Of a stretch of DNA of 64,000 bases, positions 41,000-50,718 are shown one piece after another. Position 1 is the stretch's first letter. Every line of letters starts with the position of its first letter. The position numbers and the translations under genes were made by a program. The stretch spans positions 1 through 64,000 of the forward strand of contig CAYOTA010000004.1 of assembly GCA_964406795.1 (NCBI GenBank), read 5' to 3'. A model generated the notes under the pieces. It did no database searches. It was not told the DNA's origin and saw only the letters and a list, made by a program, of their open reading frames with translations. This DNA comes from JAGORM01 sp964406795 (GTDB lineage Bacteria > Patescibacteriota > Microgenomatia > Levybacterales > GWA1-39-11).

Positions 41000-43900
41000 T
41001 CGGCCCTCACTTCCGCGCTGAGAAATTCCAGATCGTTGGCGTTGATGCTGTCGGCTGAGTCTCCGACATCGCGATAGACTTCGGTCCACACCTGATCTCC
41101 GGCCACGGCTCCGTCGAGCGACACGCCCGAGAGCGTCGTGGTCATGACCGTTCCGGCGGTCGCACTGGTGCTGGTCGTTGCCTCGACCGCCGAACCGAAC
41201 GAGTCGGAGTCAATGTCGCCCGTGAGCGCCATGTTTCGCACACCCCACCGCGCATCGCCGGAGGTGGCTGAAGTGACCCATTTGACGACGACGGTGACGC
41301 TGGTTGCGGCATAGCCTTCCGGATACACCCAGCGCAAGCGCATCGCCTCCTGGGTGGCAGGGTCAAACAGCAGGACTCCAAGACTGTTGCGGGTACTGAA
41401 CGTCGCGTAACTGCTCGCGGGCGGTTCACCATCCTGGGCGATGAACCGCGCGAGTGTCGCGGTCCCACCGCCGGAGCCGCCAGATCCAGCAAGGTCCTTG
41501 GTCGCGGTCACGAACAACACCCACTTGGTCTCGTCGATGGCTGCGGTTCGACCATCGTCCTTGGCGTGGACCTTGAGTGATCCGGAGTTGGCGCCACGGG
41601 CTACCACGATATTCGTGGCGTCAGCGGAGATGCTCCACACGTGCGCCGGGACGCCATCCGGATTGGCGGGATAGAACGTGGACGTCACCGGCAGAAGATC
41701 GCCCACCACGTAGTCCGTATCGGCATCGGTGCAGAACAGCCAGGCATCGAAGTCCTTCGGCAACGCCCCAAGCCCATGGCTGAAACTGACTACGTTCTCC
41801 GCCGCCGGGATGGCGTTGGTGGTCGATACGTAGGTGCCGTTGGTCCCACCACCGCTTCCCATCATGGAGACGATCCACTCGCGGAACGCCGGCGCGATTT
41901 CGTTGGTCGTCAGCGAGTTGGGGCGCACCGATGCGGTCCATGTCGCTGAACTCGTGGTGGATTGGGTAATCGATGGCGAAATCGTCGTGGTGTTTCCAAA
42001 CGCCACCGACGAGAGGTTGGTAGCCGTGTGCCCGTTGTCGTCGGTACCGGTCCATGCCCCGCCACCGCTACCCAGGGATAGGGATTCGATCTTGTCGAAG
42101 ATCGCGTTGCGGGTGGGCACCGCCAAGTCGGAGTCCCAGCTTGGACCGTAGGCGCTGTCCGCCACGCTTACGGTGCCCGTCACGTCGATCTCGTCCACAT
42201 CCAGGTCGCCCGCGATGTTCACGTTACCCAGAAACGCCGCCGCGTTCGTCACCGTGAGGTTTGGCAGGTTGGTGGCAACCACAGCGGCGACTGCCGGTAG
42301 ATCCACCCAGACCGGACGGTTGGGCGCATTGGTCACCATCAGGAACTGCCCCGGGCTTCCAATGCCCAGCGGCGATAACCCGGAGCCGGTGAAGTACGGC
42401 ATCGTCCCAGCCAGGTCGGTGATGCCAGCCAACTCGGTCAGATGCGGGCTGAGCGGCTGTCCGTCCGTAATCCCATATCCGCCCAGCGTGGTCGGCTCGC
42501 CCGTGATGGTGGCCCAATCCTGCGTGCCCGTGTGGTTCGCGCGGGCCCGGTCCGCCGCGTGGTAATGCCCCGTGAAGTCGCCCAGCGTCACCAGGTTCGA
42601 TGTACCAAGAAAGCCCGCCAACACGGTCAAGTCCGCGTCGAGCGGCTGCCCGTCCGTGATCCCGTATCCGCCCAGCGTGGTCGGCTCGCCCGTGATGGTG
42701 GCCCAATCCTGCGTGCCCGNNNNNNNNNNNNNNNNNNNNNNNNNNNNNNNNNNNNNNNNNNNNNNNNNNNNNNNNNNNNNNNNNNNNNNNNNNNNNNNNN
42801 NNNNNNNNNNNNNNNNNNNTGTGGTTCGCGCGGGCCCGGTCCGCCGCGTGGTAATGCCCGGTGAAGTCGCTCAGGGTGACGAGATTCGATGTCCCAAGGA
42901 ACGCAGCGAGCACCGTCAGGTCCGCGTCCAGTGGTTGGTACATCGCCGTCAATGCGGCGTAGCGCGCAATGCCGGCGCCAATCGCCACGGTTGGATTTCC
43001 ATCCTGACCATCGCCGTGGGTTACCACGGCCTCGGCGTCACCAACCAAGTTCACCGTCCTACCTACACCCGGACCCGTTCTCACCATCAGTCCGTTCGTC
43101 GAATGCCCGGACGTCTCCTGCAACTGAACTACCAGATCCGCCAGCGGTGCCACCACCACATCCATGGGCGCGGCACTCGCATCCGCCCGCACGCCCAGCA
43201 GGCCGGTCACCGTGTTGGTCGGCGCCCGGGTAGCCAACCCTCGGTAAAGGGTGGTCTTGTTGGTATCGGCCACAATCAGGGGCGTTCCGCCCGTGGTCAT
43301 ATAGATGATGTCGGAGGGCTTGCTGGCAGAAAGGAACAACCCATCCGCATCCGAGTTGGCGATGAGTCCGAACAGCCCGGCAAACTGCGACGCGGCCGCA
43401 TGCGGCACCGCCATCATCCCTCCGGAAACCGTGGTATCGTAGCCCACGGCCACCTGCCAGGAGGCGAGCGCGTTGCTGTTCGTCGAGCGATTCCAGAAAA
43501 TGCCGCTCCGGGGCACATCCGAGCTCAACGTGAAGTTGAACGGGTACGTCTCCGAGGTGCTGGCCGCGAAGGTGCGAATGGCGTCCACGGTCAACTGCGC
43601 CGTGTTGGCGGCGATCTCGAAGAAGCCCACCGGCTCCACCCCCTTGACCACCGCGGAGCGCACGTTGAAGAGCGCCACGACGTTCGTGCTGGGCCGGAGC
43701 AGGAAGCGGATTTGGGATGCACCAAGCTTGTTCTTCCACAGGCTGTTCTCGGAAGGAGCATCATTAATGCCCAGCAACACCAGGCCCGAAACCGCGTTGG
43801 GCAGTTTCACGATGTTCTCCGACACCGTCAGCCCGCCCACGTCCCCGATCTGCATCGCGACATCGTAGGACTCCTTCAGTTCGAAGGAGTTCCCCGCCAC

Positions 43901-45349
43901 GCGCAAGTCCTCGAATCCCAGCAGGTCCTCCACCTGCCCGCCGAAGAGCAGACCGAACTGATTGTTGGTACCCGCGCTGTCCAGCACGTTGTTTCCCGTG
44001 AGGTTGATCGAGGACCCGCTGCCGCGCAGCGCGGCGTCGTTCTCCGTCTCGCCGAACAGGGAGATGTGATTGCGATCCAATTCCAGGCCGTAGTTCCAGA
44101 AGCGATTCGTACCAATGGTGGTGTAACCGAAGTCGATCCCGTGACGGCGGGCCCGGCGGATGATGTTGCCGTTCGCCTTGGCTCCCACCGAGGTGTACCA
44201 GTCGCGGGTATTCGGCCCCCACCGGTTGGTGCTGAGGCGGTGCTCGAGCGTGCCCGGCAACGGCACGACATGGATGCCAAACATCGAGATGCCGATGCCC
44301 GTATTCGTCGAGGTATTGCCGCTCACCGCGGCCACGCCATGCACCTTGATGGCCGCCCCACGGGTATCGTTGATGATGTTGCCCAGGATGGCGGTTCCCC
44401 GGGAGGCGAGCAGATACATGCCGTTGTCGCCGCAGTTGAGGATCCAGTTCTGCGCGATGGTGACGGCCAGGTGGGCCCCCAGGCGGTTGGGACCGCAGAT
44501 GCCCTGGCCAAAGCCCTCGATCCAGTTGACGGTGATGCTGCCTTCCGCGTCCCGGTAGGTGAGCCCCGCTCCATTGTTGATTCCGGTGGCCGAGCTTTGC
44601 CATGTCCAGAATCCATAGAGGCGATTGGCCGTGGCTCGGAACGGACCACCGCCGTCGAAGTAGATGCCGCAGGACTTGCCGCGCACCTCGCAGCTCTCCA
44701 CCACCACATTGGAAGCGTTGAGGCTGTAGATTCCGACGCGATAGAAGCCCAGGTCGGGATCGAAGGTCCCCGCGGTCTCCACCCCCAGCACCTTCAACTC
44801 CGTGATGCTGACCCGATGTCCCGTCACGCGCAGCACGTTGGTCAGAATGCTCGCCTCCCGGAGGGCGCCGGGTCCGAAGATCCGTTGCCCATGGCGCGCC
44901 GCCACCACCGGGCGCGTTACGAGGTTTGTGCCGGCGGAGAACAGGACCGTATCCACGGCGTCGAAGGCGGCCTGCACCGCCTCCGTGTCGTCCGTCACGT
45001 CATCACCCACCGCTCCGCAACCGCGCACGTCACCATCCCAGTTCACCCGGCTCCAGCGCCCCACCCCGGTGTCGGGCGCGTAGGGGCCGCATCGGTTGGT
45101 CGCCGAAGCGTCCGTGCGGCTGTACCGCAGGAGCCCACCGCCGCCCGCCCGGTTGGTGGCCCACGCCAACACCTCGACGACGGCATGACCGGCGTCGGAG
45201 ATGCCTCGCGGGTCCAGCGCGAGCAGTTCACGCAAGGAGCGGAACTGCCGTACCGGGGTGGCCGTCTGTGCCGTCGCCGGAGTGCACCCGGCGAGCGTCG
45301 CCGCCAGCAGGCAGACCATCATCGTCAAAGCGCGCGTCAATCTTCTCAT
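40996..45349 (-). CDS. Tailspike-like beta-helix protein with lipoprotein signal; interrupted by N gap
   Basis: A large adhesin broken by the 100-N gap. Removing the Ns joins the two parts in one frame (1417 residues minimum). N terminus: signal with LAGC lipobox (C22). A pectate-lyase-type domain follows (GDDVTDDTEAV at 115-125, then right-handed beta-helix to about 500). Next a middle beta region, then 63-residue repeats containing HTGTQDWATITGEPTTLGGYG, a motif common in phage tail fibres, and a C-terminal galactose-binding-like part. Start set at the ATG overlapping the previous stop, which fits the signal. It probably binds or cleaves surface glycans. Confidence 0.75.
42451..42945. repeat. 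189-bp tandem repeat in the tailspike gene
   Basis: The unit is 189 bases (63 codons): the string ending TGCGTGCCCG occurs at 42530 and 42719. One full unit (42531-42719) lies left of the gap; partial units lie at 42451-42530 and 42820-about 42945. Copies just next to the gap are nearly identical, which explains why the assembly broke here. The true copy number is unknown. Confidence 0.9.
42720..42819. other. Scaffold gap (100 N)
   Basis: Exactly 100 Ns, a default gap size, placed between two copies of the 189-base repeat. The bases on each side would join perfectly as GCCCG-TGTGG, as they do at 42530/42531. 100 is not a multiple of 3, so the apparent frameshift is an artefact. Confidence 0.97.
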
Positions 45350-45588
45350 GATCTCACCCACACGATTCGTTCGTCATTGGAGAGCAGGATGGAATCCTCG
45401 TTGACCACCAGCCCGCGCGTGGCCGCCTCCTCAACCGAGTAGGCGGCCCAGTAGCTGCGCACGCCGTCGGTCCCATAGGCGTTGAGCAGGTTGGCATCGG
45501 ACCACAGGCCTTCGTCGGCGAGCATCTCCGCGATGTTGTTGAAAGTCGTCGAGGTCGGGCGGCGGGCCGGGGTGAGGATGCCGTTCAT
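45346..45588 (-). CDS. Small structural-operon protein, unknown
   Basis: An 80-residue protein. Its ATG overlaps the previous stop (TGATG) and its stop overlaps the tailspike start (ATGA), so it is translationally coupled on both sides. Sequence such as MLADEGLWSDANLLNAYG suggests a small helical domain. Role unknown. Confidence 0.6.
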   Translation of the reverse strand: MNGILTPARRPTSTTFNNIAEMLADEGLWSDANLLNAYGTDGVRSYWAAYSVEEAATRGLVVNEDSILLSNDERIVWVRS

Positions 45589-46676
45589 CAGATTTCCTCC
45601 AGCGTGGGCCGCGGCTTGACCACCACATCCCCCACGACATTGCGTTGCACCGCGGGCTGCGTGATCCGATAGGAGGGCAGGGCGCCACCTTGGACGAAGG
45701 TCACCGTGAAGGCGTCCACGGCCAGGAACGTGGCGTTCACCGCCGTGACGTGGATCTGGCCCGCCGTGCCGTCCGGCCATTGCACCACGGCCCCCGCCAG
45801 AATTCCGTTGAGGCCGTGGGTTCGCGTGATTTGGGTGAACGCCTCGGACTCCACCCAGGCGAGGAGCCGCTGCCGCAGGTCCAGCACGTCCGCCACGCGC
45901 GGCGGGGAGGTCACGAGGTTCAAGGTCACCGCCCCCACCACGCCCGGACCGCTTTCCGGCTCCAACGCCTCGACCCGCCAGTGAATGGCCGTGAAGGGGG
46001 GCACCTCGAGGTTGCCCGTCCAGGTGCCGGAATTCTGCACCAGCACGCCGGAGGGTTGCTCGTTGAGGTACAGCCGCACCGAGGCGCCGCTGTTGGCGTG
46101 CAGTCGGGCCGAGGTCAGCCGGGCGGCGGCATTCCACCGGTACTCCCCGAGCAATCGATCTCCCACCTGCCAGGCCCGCTCGCGCAAGGAGACCACGCTC
46201 TGCTCGGCACCCTGCATCAGGGTGGATTGGGTGCCGTACCCGTCGCTCTCGGTCAGCCGCTCGACGGAGAACTCCAACCGTCGCCCCACCGCGTGCGGCC
46301 CCTGCGCCCGGAGCAGGCGTTCGTCCACCTCGGCCCCCCAGAAGGCCTGCTGCAACCAGCTCCGCTCCTCGGGTCGATGCCAGGTCACCGTGAGCACGTA
46401 GCGATCCCGGTGGTGCGGGCGCAGTCCGGGTTCCCCCACTTGGAAGAGCCAGGTGCTTTCGATGCTCACCTCCAGCCGCTCGGGCGCGCGGGAACGGCGC
46501 GGCACCCGATCCCCGGTCACGGGCAATTCCACGCGGCGCAGCGGCTCCCGGATCTCCAGCGATTCGTGGCAGGTGCCGAACGCCACCGGTTCGTCCGGCA
46601 GCCAACCGCCACCGCTGTCCTGCCGGTAGATGGCCAGCAGGGCATTGCCGAAGAACGGGGGGCCCGCCTGACTCAC
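45588..46676 (-). CDS. Phage structural protein (362 aa)
   Basis: Starts at a GTG overlapping the previous stop (GTGA). The N-terminal half has strands such as RYVLTVTWHRPEE and LEFSVERLTESDG, like tail tube-type or head-tail parts; the C-terminal half has a beta domain (ASVRLYLNEQPSGVLV) and a region resembling a gp53-like appendage. Position after the connector gene suggests a tail or neck-whisker structural component. Exact family not identified. Confidence 0.6.
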   Translation of the reverse strand: MSQAGPPFFGNALLAIYRQDSGGGWLPDEPVAFGTCHESLEIREPLRRVELPVTGDRVPRRSRAPERLEVSIESTWLFQVGEPGLRPHHRDRYVLTVTWHRPEERSWLQQAFWGAEVDERLLRAQGPHAVGRRLEFSVERLTESDGYGTQSTLMQGAEQSVVSLRERAWQVGDRLLGEYRWNAAARLTSARLHANSGASVRLYLNEQPSGVLVQNSGTWTGNLEVPPFTAIHWRVEALEPESGPGVVGAVTLNLVTSPPRVADVLDLRQRLLAWVESEAFTQITRTHGLNGILAGAVVQWPDGTAGQIHVTAVNATFLAVDAFTVTFVQGGALPSYRITQPAVQRNVVGDVVVKPRPTLEEI

Positions 46677-47179
46677 ATGGCACCTCCCCGGGAGAGGCTG
46701 GGCACCGAGACCGAATCCACGGGCGCTTCCACCTGCACCCGGGTCAGGTGCGACCACAAGCACGTGCCGGGCAGCCCACCCACCCCTTGCAGCCAGGATC
46801 CCAGGGAGCCCCACGCCTCGAACATCGCGCCCCCTTCGAGGCGATGCAGTTCCTCCTCGAGTTGGAAGATGAGCTGCCCCCGTCCGCCTTCCGATTCAGC
46901 CCACGCCCGGCTGCGGAAGCTGCGGCGATCCGGCCGGGAACCCGCCAGGTGCTTGGCCACGAGCAAGGCCAGAAGCATGTAGAGGTTGGGATCCGTCACC
47001 GCCGGAGACACGGTGCGCCCCGGCATCACGACGGCATGCCTGCGCAGGCGCCCGCCCTTGAGGAAGAAGATCAACCCGGACTCGATGGTGGCATCGGCGA
47101 ATTCCGGCGTCGGGCCGTGGTCTCCCAACAGAAATCGCACGGGCTCCAACCAATCCGAGATGTTTGCGATGGGGTCCAT
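46673..47179 (-). CDS. Head-tail connector-like protein
   Basis: A 168-residue, largely helical protein. ISDWLEPVRFLLGDHG near the start and YMLLALLVAKHLAG in the middle resemble adaptor/connector proteins that sit under the portal, and position just downstream of capsid and tail tube genes fits. It is the first gene after the terminator at 47191-47234, so it needs a promoter or readthrough. Confidence 0.55.
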   Translation of the reverse strand: MDPIANISDWLEPVRFLLGDHGPTPEFADATIESGLIFFLKGGRLRRHAVVMPGRTVSPAVTDPNLYMLLALLVAKHLAGSRPDRRSFRSRAWAESEGGRGQLIFQLEEELHRLEGGAMFEAWGSLGSWLQGVGGLPGTCLWSHLTRVQVEAPVDSVSVPSLSRGGAM

Positions 47180-47190
47180 GCGCTGGCCTT

Positions 47191-47234
47191 AAAAAAATCC
47201 CCTCGGGCGGCGCTGACCAACGCCTCCCGAGGGG
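47191..47234 (-). terminator. Rho-independent terminator after the tail tube gene
   Basis: On the - strand, 14-base arms CCCCTCGGGAGGCG / CGCCGCCCGAGGGG (one mismatch) with an 8-base loop, followed by ATTTTTTT. A strong intrinsic terminator separates the high-expression capsid/tail tube genes from the rest of the structural operon, probably lowering downstream expression. Confidence 0.9.
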
Positions 47235-47274
47235 TCCGGGCGACCCATGACCAAACGGGGAATCGAGGGAGCGG

Positions 47275-48096
47275 CTAGTTGGCCCAGAAATTGGCGAAGA
47301 ACCCCATGATCCCTTCGGCCTGCTGGGTGACCACATCGCTTCCGGAGCCCACCTCCGCGTTGACGCTGAAGATGCAGTTGCCGGCCACCCACCGCTCCAC
47401 GAGCAACACGCCGTTGGCCTTGCGGATGGCATAGACGGTGGCATTTCGCCCGGAGATCCGGGCCAATCCATCCGCGAGACTGAAGTGGCTGGTGGTGATG
47501 CGCAGGCTGTTGGGTTCGCTGCGACCCGGGAGGACAAACCGCGAACCATCCATGCCGCACGGCACGGGCACCGGCGTGGTGGGGCTGACGCTGGGCACGA
47601 AGCCATCGAGGCAGCCCACGAAGGAGAAGCTGGATTCAACCGGAAGCCGCCACAAGGCCAACCGACTGCCCGCATTGCCGTTCGCGTTGACGGTCATGTT
47701 GGTGACCGTCTTGAACTTGGCCGCGCCCGGGGTCACCACATCCACCGCGGCGCCCTTGGGGAAATTGGGCGTCTGGTTTCGCGCGTAGGCCGGCGGCGTG
47801 AAGGTCGCGGTCCCGGTCAACGCCTCGTCGGAGGCGTTGGTGCCGATCACGTTCACCACCACCGGGGCCGCGGCCTCCAGGAAGCCCTCCACCACCACCT
47901 GCAAATCGGTGGGCACTGCCGAGAAATCCACCCCGCCCAGACCCTCGTAAGTGCCCGTCGCGGTCGCCGTGTATTCGAAGTTGCCCACCTTCTCGCAGGC
48001 CTCGGAGCTGATATACAGCTCGAAGTGCCCGGCGAGCGCTGGCATTTGGGCGACGGGCCGATTGTTGGCGGCCACGGCAGCGGGTTTGTAGAGCAT
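47275..48096 (-). CDS. Probable major tail tube protein
   Basis: A 273-residue beta-rich protein. The C-terminal half (SLADGLARISGRNATVYAI... DVVTQQAEG) matches the general pattern of siphovirus tail tube proteins. The N-terminal half includes a possible Ig-like segment. Placed right after major capsid and followed by a strong terminator, consistent with high expression. A second decoration protein is an alternative. Start at MLYKPAAVA; the frame upstream is antisense-like. Confidence 0.6.
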   Translation of the reverse strand: MLYKPAAVAANNRPVAQMPALAGHFELYISSEACEKVGNFEYTATATGTYEGLGGVDFSAVPTDLQVVVEGFLEAAAPVVVNVIGTNASDEALTGTATFTPPAYARNQTPNFPKGAAVDVVTPGAAKFKTVTNMTVNANGNAGSRLALWRLPVESSFSFVGCLDGFVPSVSPTTPVPVPCGMDGSRFVLPGRSEPNSLRITTSHFSLADGLARISGRNATVYAIRKANGVLLVERWVAGNCIFSVNAEVGSGSDVVTQQAEGIMGFFANFWAN

Positions 48097-48158
48097 GTGC
48101 TGTGCGTCTGAGGGTTGGCGGTGAGGAAGTGGTGCTGGAACGACAGGGAACCCAGCGA

Positions 48159-49301
48159 CTAGTGGCTGGTGTTGAACTCCACGCGAACGAGATTGGGCCG
48201 CCAGTGCCCGGGAGCCATCGCGGCCATCACCATCTCGTCCCACCGGATTTCCACGTTTTCGTGGAGGCGGGTTTCGAGGTGCGACTGGTTCCACTCGTTC
48301 TTCAGCCACACCTGGACCGCCGGCTTGTTGAGGCGCGGCCAGGCGTACCCGGTCGGGATGGTGTTGGACGGGATCAGGTTGTAGTCCCGCCCCAGGTGCC
48401 GCACCGTGGCAAACCCATTCTGATCCATGCCCGCCAGCGCGTCGCCCTGTTGCTCGCTGCGGTTCAGATCCGCGGTGATTTGGATCACCTGATCCGCCGG
48501 GACCACCACATCCCCGGTGGGGGTCGGGTCCCCGTCGCTGTAGGCCCCCACCCAGCGCGCCGCGTAGTCCGCCAGCGCATCGAAGGTGCTGAACCCAAAC
48601 TTCGTGGCGCCGCCCACGCTGGGAATGGCCAGCGCGTTGGTCGTGGGCAGCACCCCGCTGCGAATCGACGGATGGGGGACATAGGTCCGATCCACCCGCG
48701 CGCCCGTGAGCGTAAAGGCGCCGATCGACCCGCTGATAAGCGCGTACAACCTCTGGTCGAACTTCAGGCGGAGATCGCGCGCGATGTCGAACTGCTTCTG
48801 CGCCAAGCTCCCGATGTTGCCGCGCTGGTAGTCGCGCAGCGGGTATTTCACCGCATCGGTCTGGAGCCCGAAGAACTCGGGGAAGACCCGGCTGCCGTCC
48901 TTGACGGCGCTCCGCGTGGTCTTGCCGCCATCCTGGGAGGCCTGGCGCACCTCGACGGTGTGACCCGTCTCGTTGATCCACTCCACCTGCGTATCGGCGG
49001 GGACGTTCTCGATCTGGCAGAACATCGCCCACACGCTGGTGGCGAGCACGAAGTTGTTGGTGGTCTTCACCCGCATCTCCAAGAGCTGCCGCCGCGAGTC
49101 CCGGTCCCCGTCGCGGGAGCGCTGAAGCAATTCGTAGCGCTCCGTGTCGGGCGTTTCGTCGGCCAGGATGCCGGCGAGGAACTGGGCCACCGCCGGGGAT
49201 GTGACCGCGCGCTGCGAGCGATCATGCAGGAGAATGCGCTCCATGCGTTTCTCCATGCCCTTGAGGGTGGCGCGCTGGGCGGAATTGAGTGAATGCTTCA
49301 T
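48159..49301 (-). CDS. Major capsid protein
   Basis: A 380-residue protein of HK97-type character: a helical N-terminal arm (1-75), extended loop, then a spine helix and beta regions (QFDIARDLRLKFDQRLYALI; GYAWPRLNKPAVQVWLK) and the C-terminal RWDEMVMAAMAPGHWRPN typical of capsid P/A domains. Neighbours (decoration, scaffold, protease, portal upstream) give the canonical head order. A delta domain cleavage site was not located. Confidence 0.82.
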   Translation of the reverse strand: MKHSLNSAQRATLKGMEKRMERILLHDRSQRAVTSPAVAQFLAGILADETPDTERYELLQRSRDGDRDSRRQLLEMRVKTTNNFVLATSVWAMFCQIENVPADTQVEWINETGHTVEVRQASQDGGKTTRSAVKDGSRVFPEFFGLQTDAVKYPLRDYQRGNIGSLAQKQFDIARDLRLKFDQRLYALISGSIGAFTLTGARVDRTYVPHPSIRSGVLPTTNALAIPSVGGATKFGFSTFDALADYAARWVGAYSDGDPTPTGDVVVPADQVIQITADLNRSEQQGDALAGMDQNGFATVRHLGRDYNLIPSNTIPTGYAWPRLNKPAVQVWLKNEWNQSHLETRLHENVEIRWDEMVMAAMAPGHWRPNLVRVEFNTSH

Positions 49302-49363
49302 GGCGAAGTAGGGGTGGCAGACTCTGGATCAGCGATGGAGAACGATTGGGGGCGCAGGGTGAA

Positions 49364-49882
49364 TCACGCGGCGGGCACGATGACCGCAGAACCGAGCGCC
49401 TCGAAGCGGATGCGGACCGCATCCGCAGTCACCGGGGTGGGCTTGGCGGTCAGGCGGAAGAAGGCCACGTCGCCCTCCTGCGCCACGCGCAGCTTGCCAC
49501 CGAAGATGCCGAGTTCGGTTCCCACCGCGGTGCCGGACGAGATCAGTCCGGTACCGGAAAGCACGAGATGATCGGCGCCCTCGGCCTCGCCTTCGAGCAC
49601 GCGCACGAGCGAGACCATGCCCCCGTCACCGGTGGACCCAACGCGAGCCACGACGGGCAGCTCCAGCCCGAGCGGTTGCAGCAGATCCAACGGGTCACGA
49701 CTGGTCACCACCGCGCGCGTGTTCACGCCCAGGTAGTGGTCGGTGGCGGCCACTCCCAAGGTCGGGTCCGCATCGCTGCGGGTGAGAAAAGTGCCGCGCG
49801 GCAAGGCCGCCTCGGAGGCGACGGCGACGGGTTCTTCCGGCCCTTGCCGGAGGATTTCAAAATTGCGCGTTCCGGTTGCCAT
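49364..49882 (-). CDS. Capsid decoration/cement protein (DUF2190-like)
   Basis: A 172-residue beta-rich protein. ALPRGTFLTRS, HYLGVNTRAVV and GTELGIFGGKLRVAQEGD resemble capsid cement proteins that sit on capsomer surfaces. Located directly upstream of the major capsid gene in transcription order. Good positional support, moderate sequence support. Confidence 0.65.
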   Translation of the reverse strand: MATGTRNFEILRQGPEEPVAVASEAALPRGTFLTRSDADPTLGVAATDHYLGVNTRAVVTSRDPLDLLQPLGLELPVVARVGSTGDGGMVSLVRVLEGEAEGADHLVLSGTGLISSGTAVGTELGIFGGKLRVAQEGDVAFFRLTAKPTPVTADAVRIRFEALGSAVIVPAA

Positions 49883-49932
49883 ATGTGTTTCGCGTTGCTG
49901 TCGTGGATCTGTCGTACCGGCGTGGTTCTAGG

Positions 49933-50637
49933 TCACGCCCAAGTCATCTTGCTCTCCGCCGGCTGGTCCGGCGGGGTTTTGCCCAGCAGGGGTTCGGGCT
50001 TCTTCGGATCGGTGGGCGACGCCTTGGGCAGGACGTCCCGCAGCACGTCGAACACCTCGCCCGTCCCGTAAAACAAGGCCACCCGGGCTTCCTCCTTCTC
50101 CGGAAGGCAACGACCAGACACCTCGCCCAGGCGCCGCTGGGCCTCCTTGCTGGTCAAGGCGAAGACTTCGTCACTGCCCAGCAACACGTGCATGGGCGGC
50201 GTCGGCAGGCCCAACTTCACCAACTCCGCCCGCCGCCCGTCCAGGCGCGCGATCCCCACCTGCACGCGGCGCTCCACCTCGGCGACCTCGAGCAGATCAC
50301 CACGGTCCACCCGCCCCTTCAATTCGTTGAGCGCCAGGCTCTGCGGTTCCAGCTTTTGAGCCATGGCGCGCAATTGGCTCATGGTGCTCTCCGCAAACTC
50401 CGTGACCCGCCGCAGCGTGTGCGCCAGCGAGTTCAGGGCATAGGAGGCATCGAGCGCCGCCGGCACGGCATCGGTGGGAGCCAGCTTCGCCAGGGAGGCG
50501 TCGAGGGCGTCCTTCATCTCCTTGACCTGCGCCGCCAGCGGCGCCGGGATGCCGGTGAGATCGAGCCCCTGAAGGGACGTGCGCAGCTCGCCGAGCGACG
50601 CCACCGCTGCCGTGATGAGAATGGTTTTTGGGTCCAT
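49933..50637 (-). CDS. Probable capsid scaffolding protein
   Basis: A 234-residue, helical, charged protein with coiled-coil-prone segments (LAAQVKEMKDALDASLAKL, AESTMSQLRAMAQKLEPQ) and a Pro/Lys-rich end. Its place between protease and decoration/capsid genes is that of a scaffold. Start at MDPKTILIT; an ATG ten codons earlier is possible. No homology beyond character and position. Confidence 0.6.
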   Translation of the reverse strand: MDPKTILITAAVASLGELRTSLQGLDLTGIPAPLAAQVKEMKDALDASLAKLAPTDAVPAALDASYALNSLAHTLRRVTEFAESTMSQLRAMAQKLEPQSLALNELKGRVDRGDLLEVAEVERRVQVGIARLDGRRAELVKLGLPTPPMHVLLGSDEVFALTSKEAQRRLGEVSGRCLPEKEEARVALFYGTGEVFDVLRDVLPKASPTDPKKPEPLLGKTPPDQPAESKMTWA

Positions 50638-50718
50638 GGCCTTTGTGGGCTTCAACGTTCTACACACCGTGACAGGTCAGCTTTCCGCTGGAGAGTCAAG
50701 AGGAGAATGTAAAATACT

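Noticed and set aside
40996..42630. A separate 544-residue protein downstream of the gap
   Set aside because: Frame arithmetic shows it is the continuation of the tailspike gene once the Ns are removed.
42572..45442. A 956-codon + strand frame across the gap
   Set aside because: Antisense to the tailspike gene and kept open only by the Ns.
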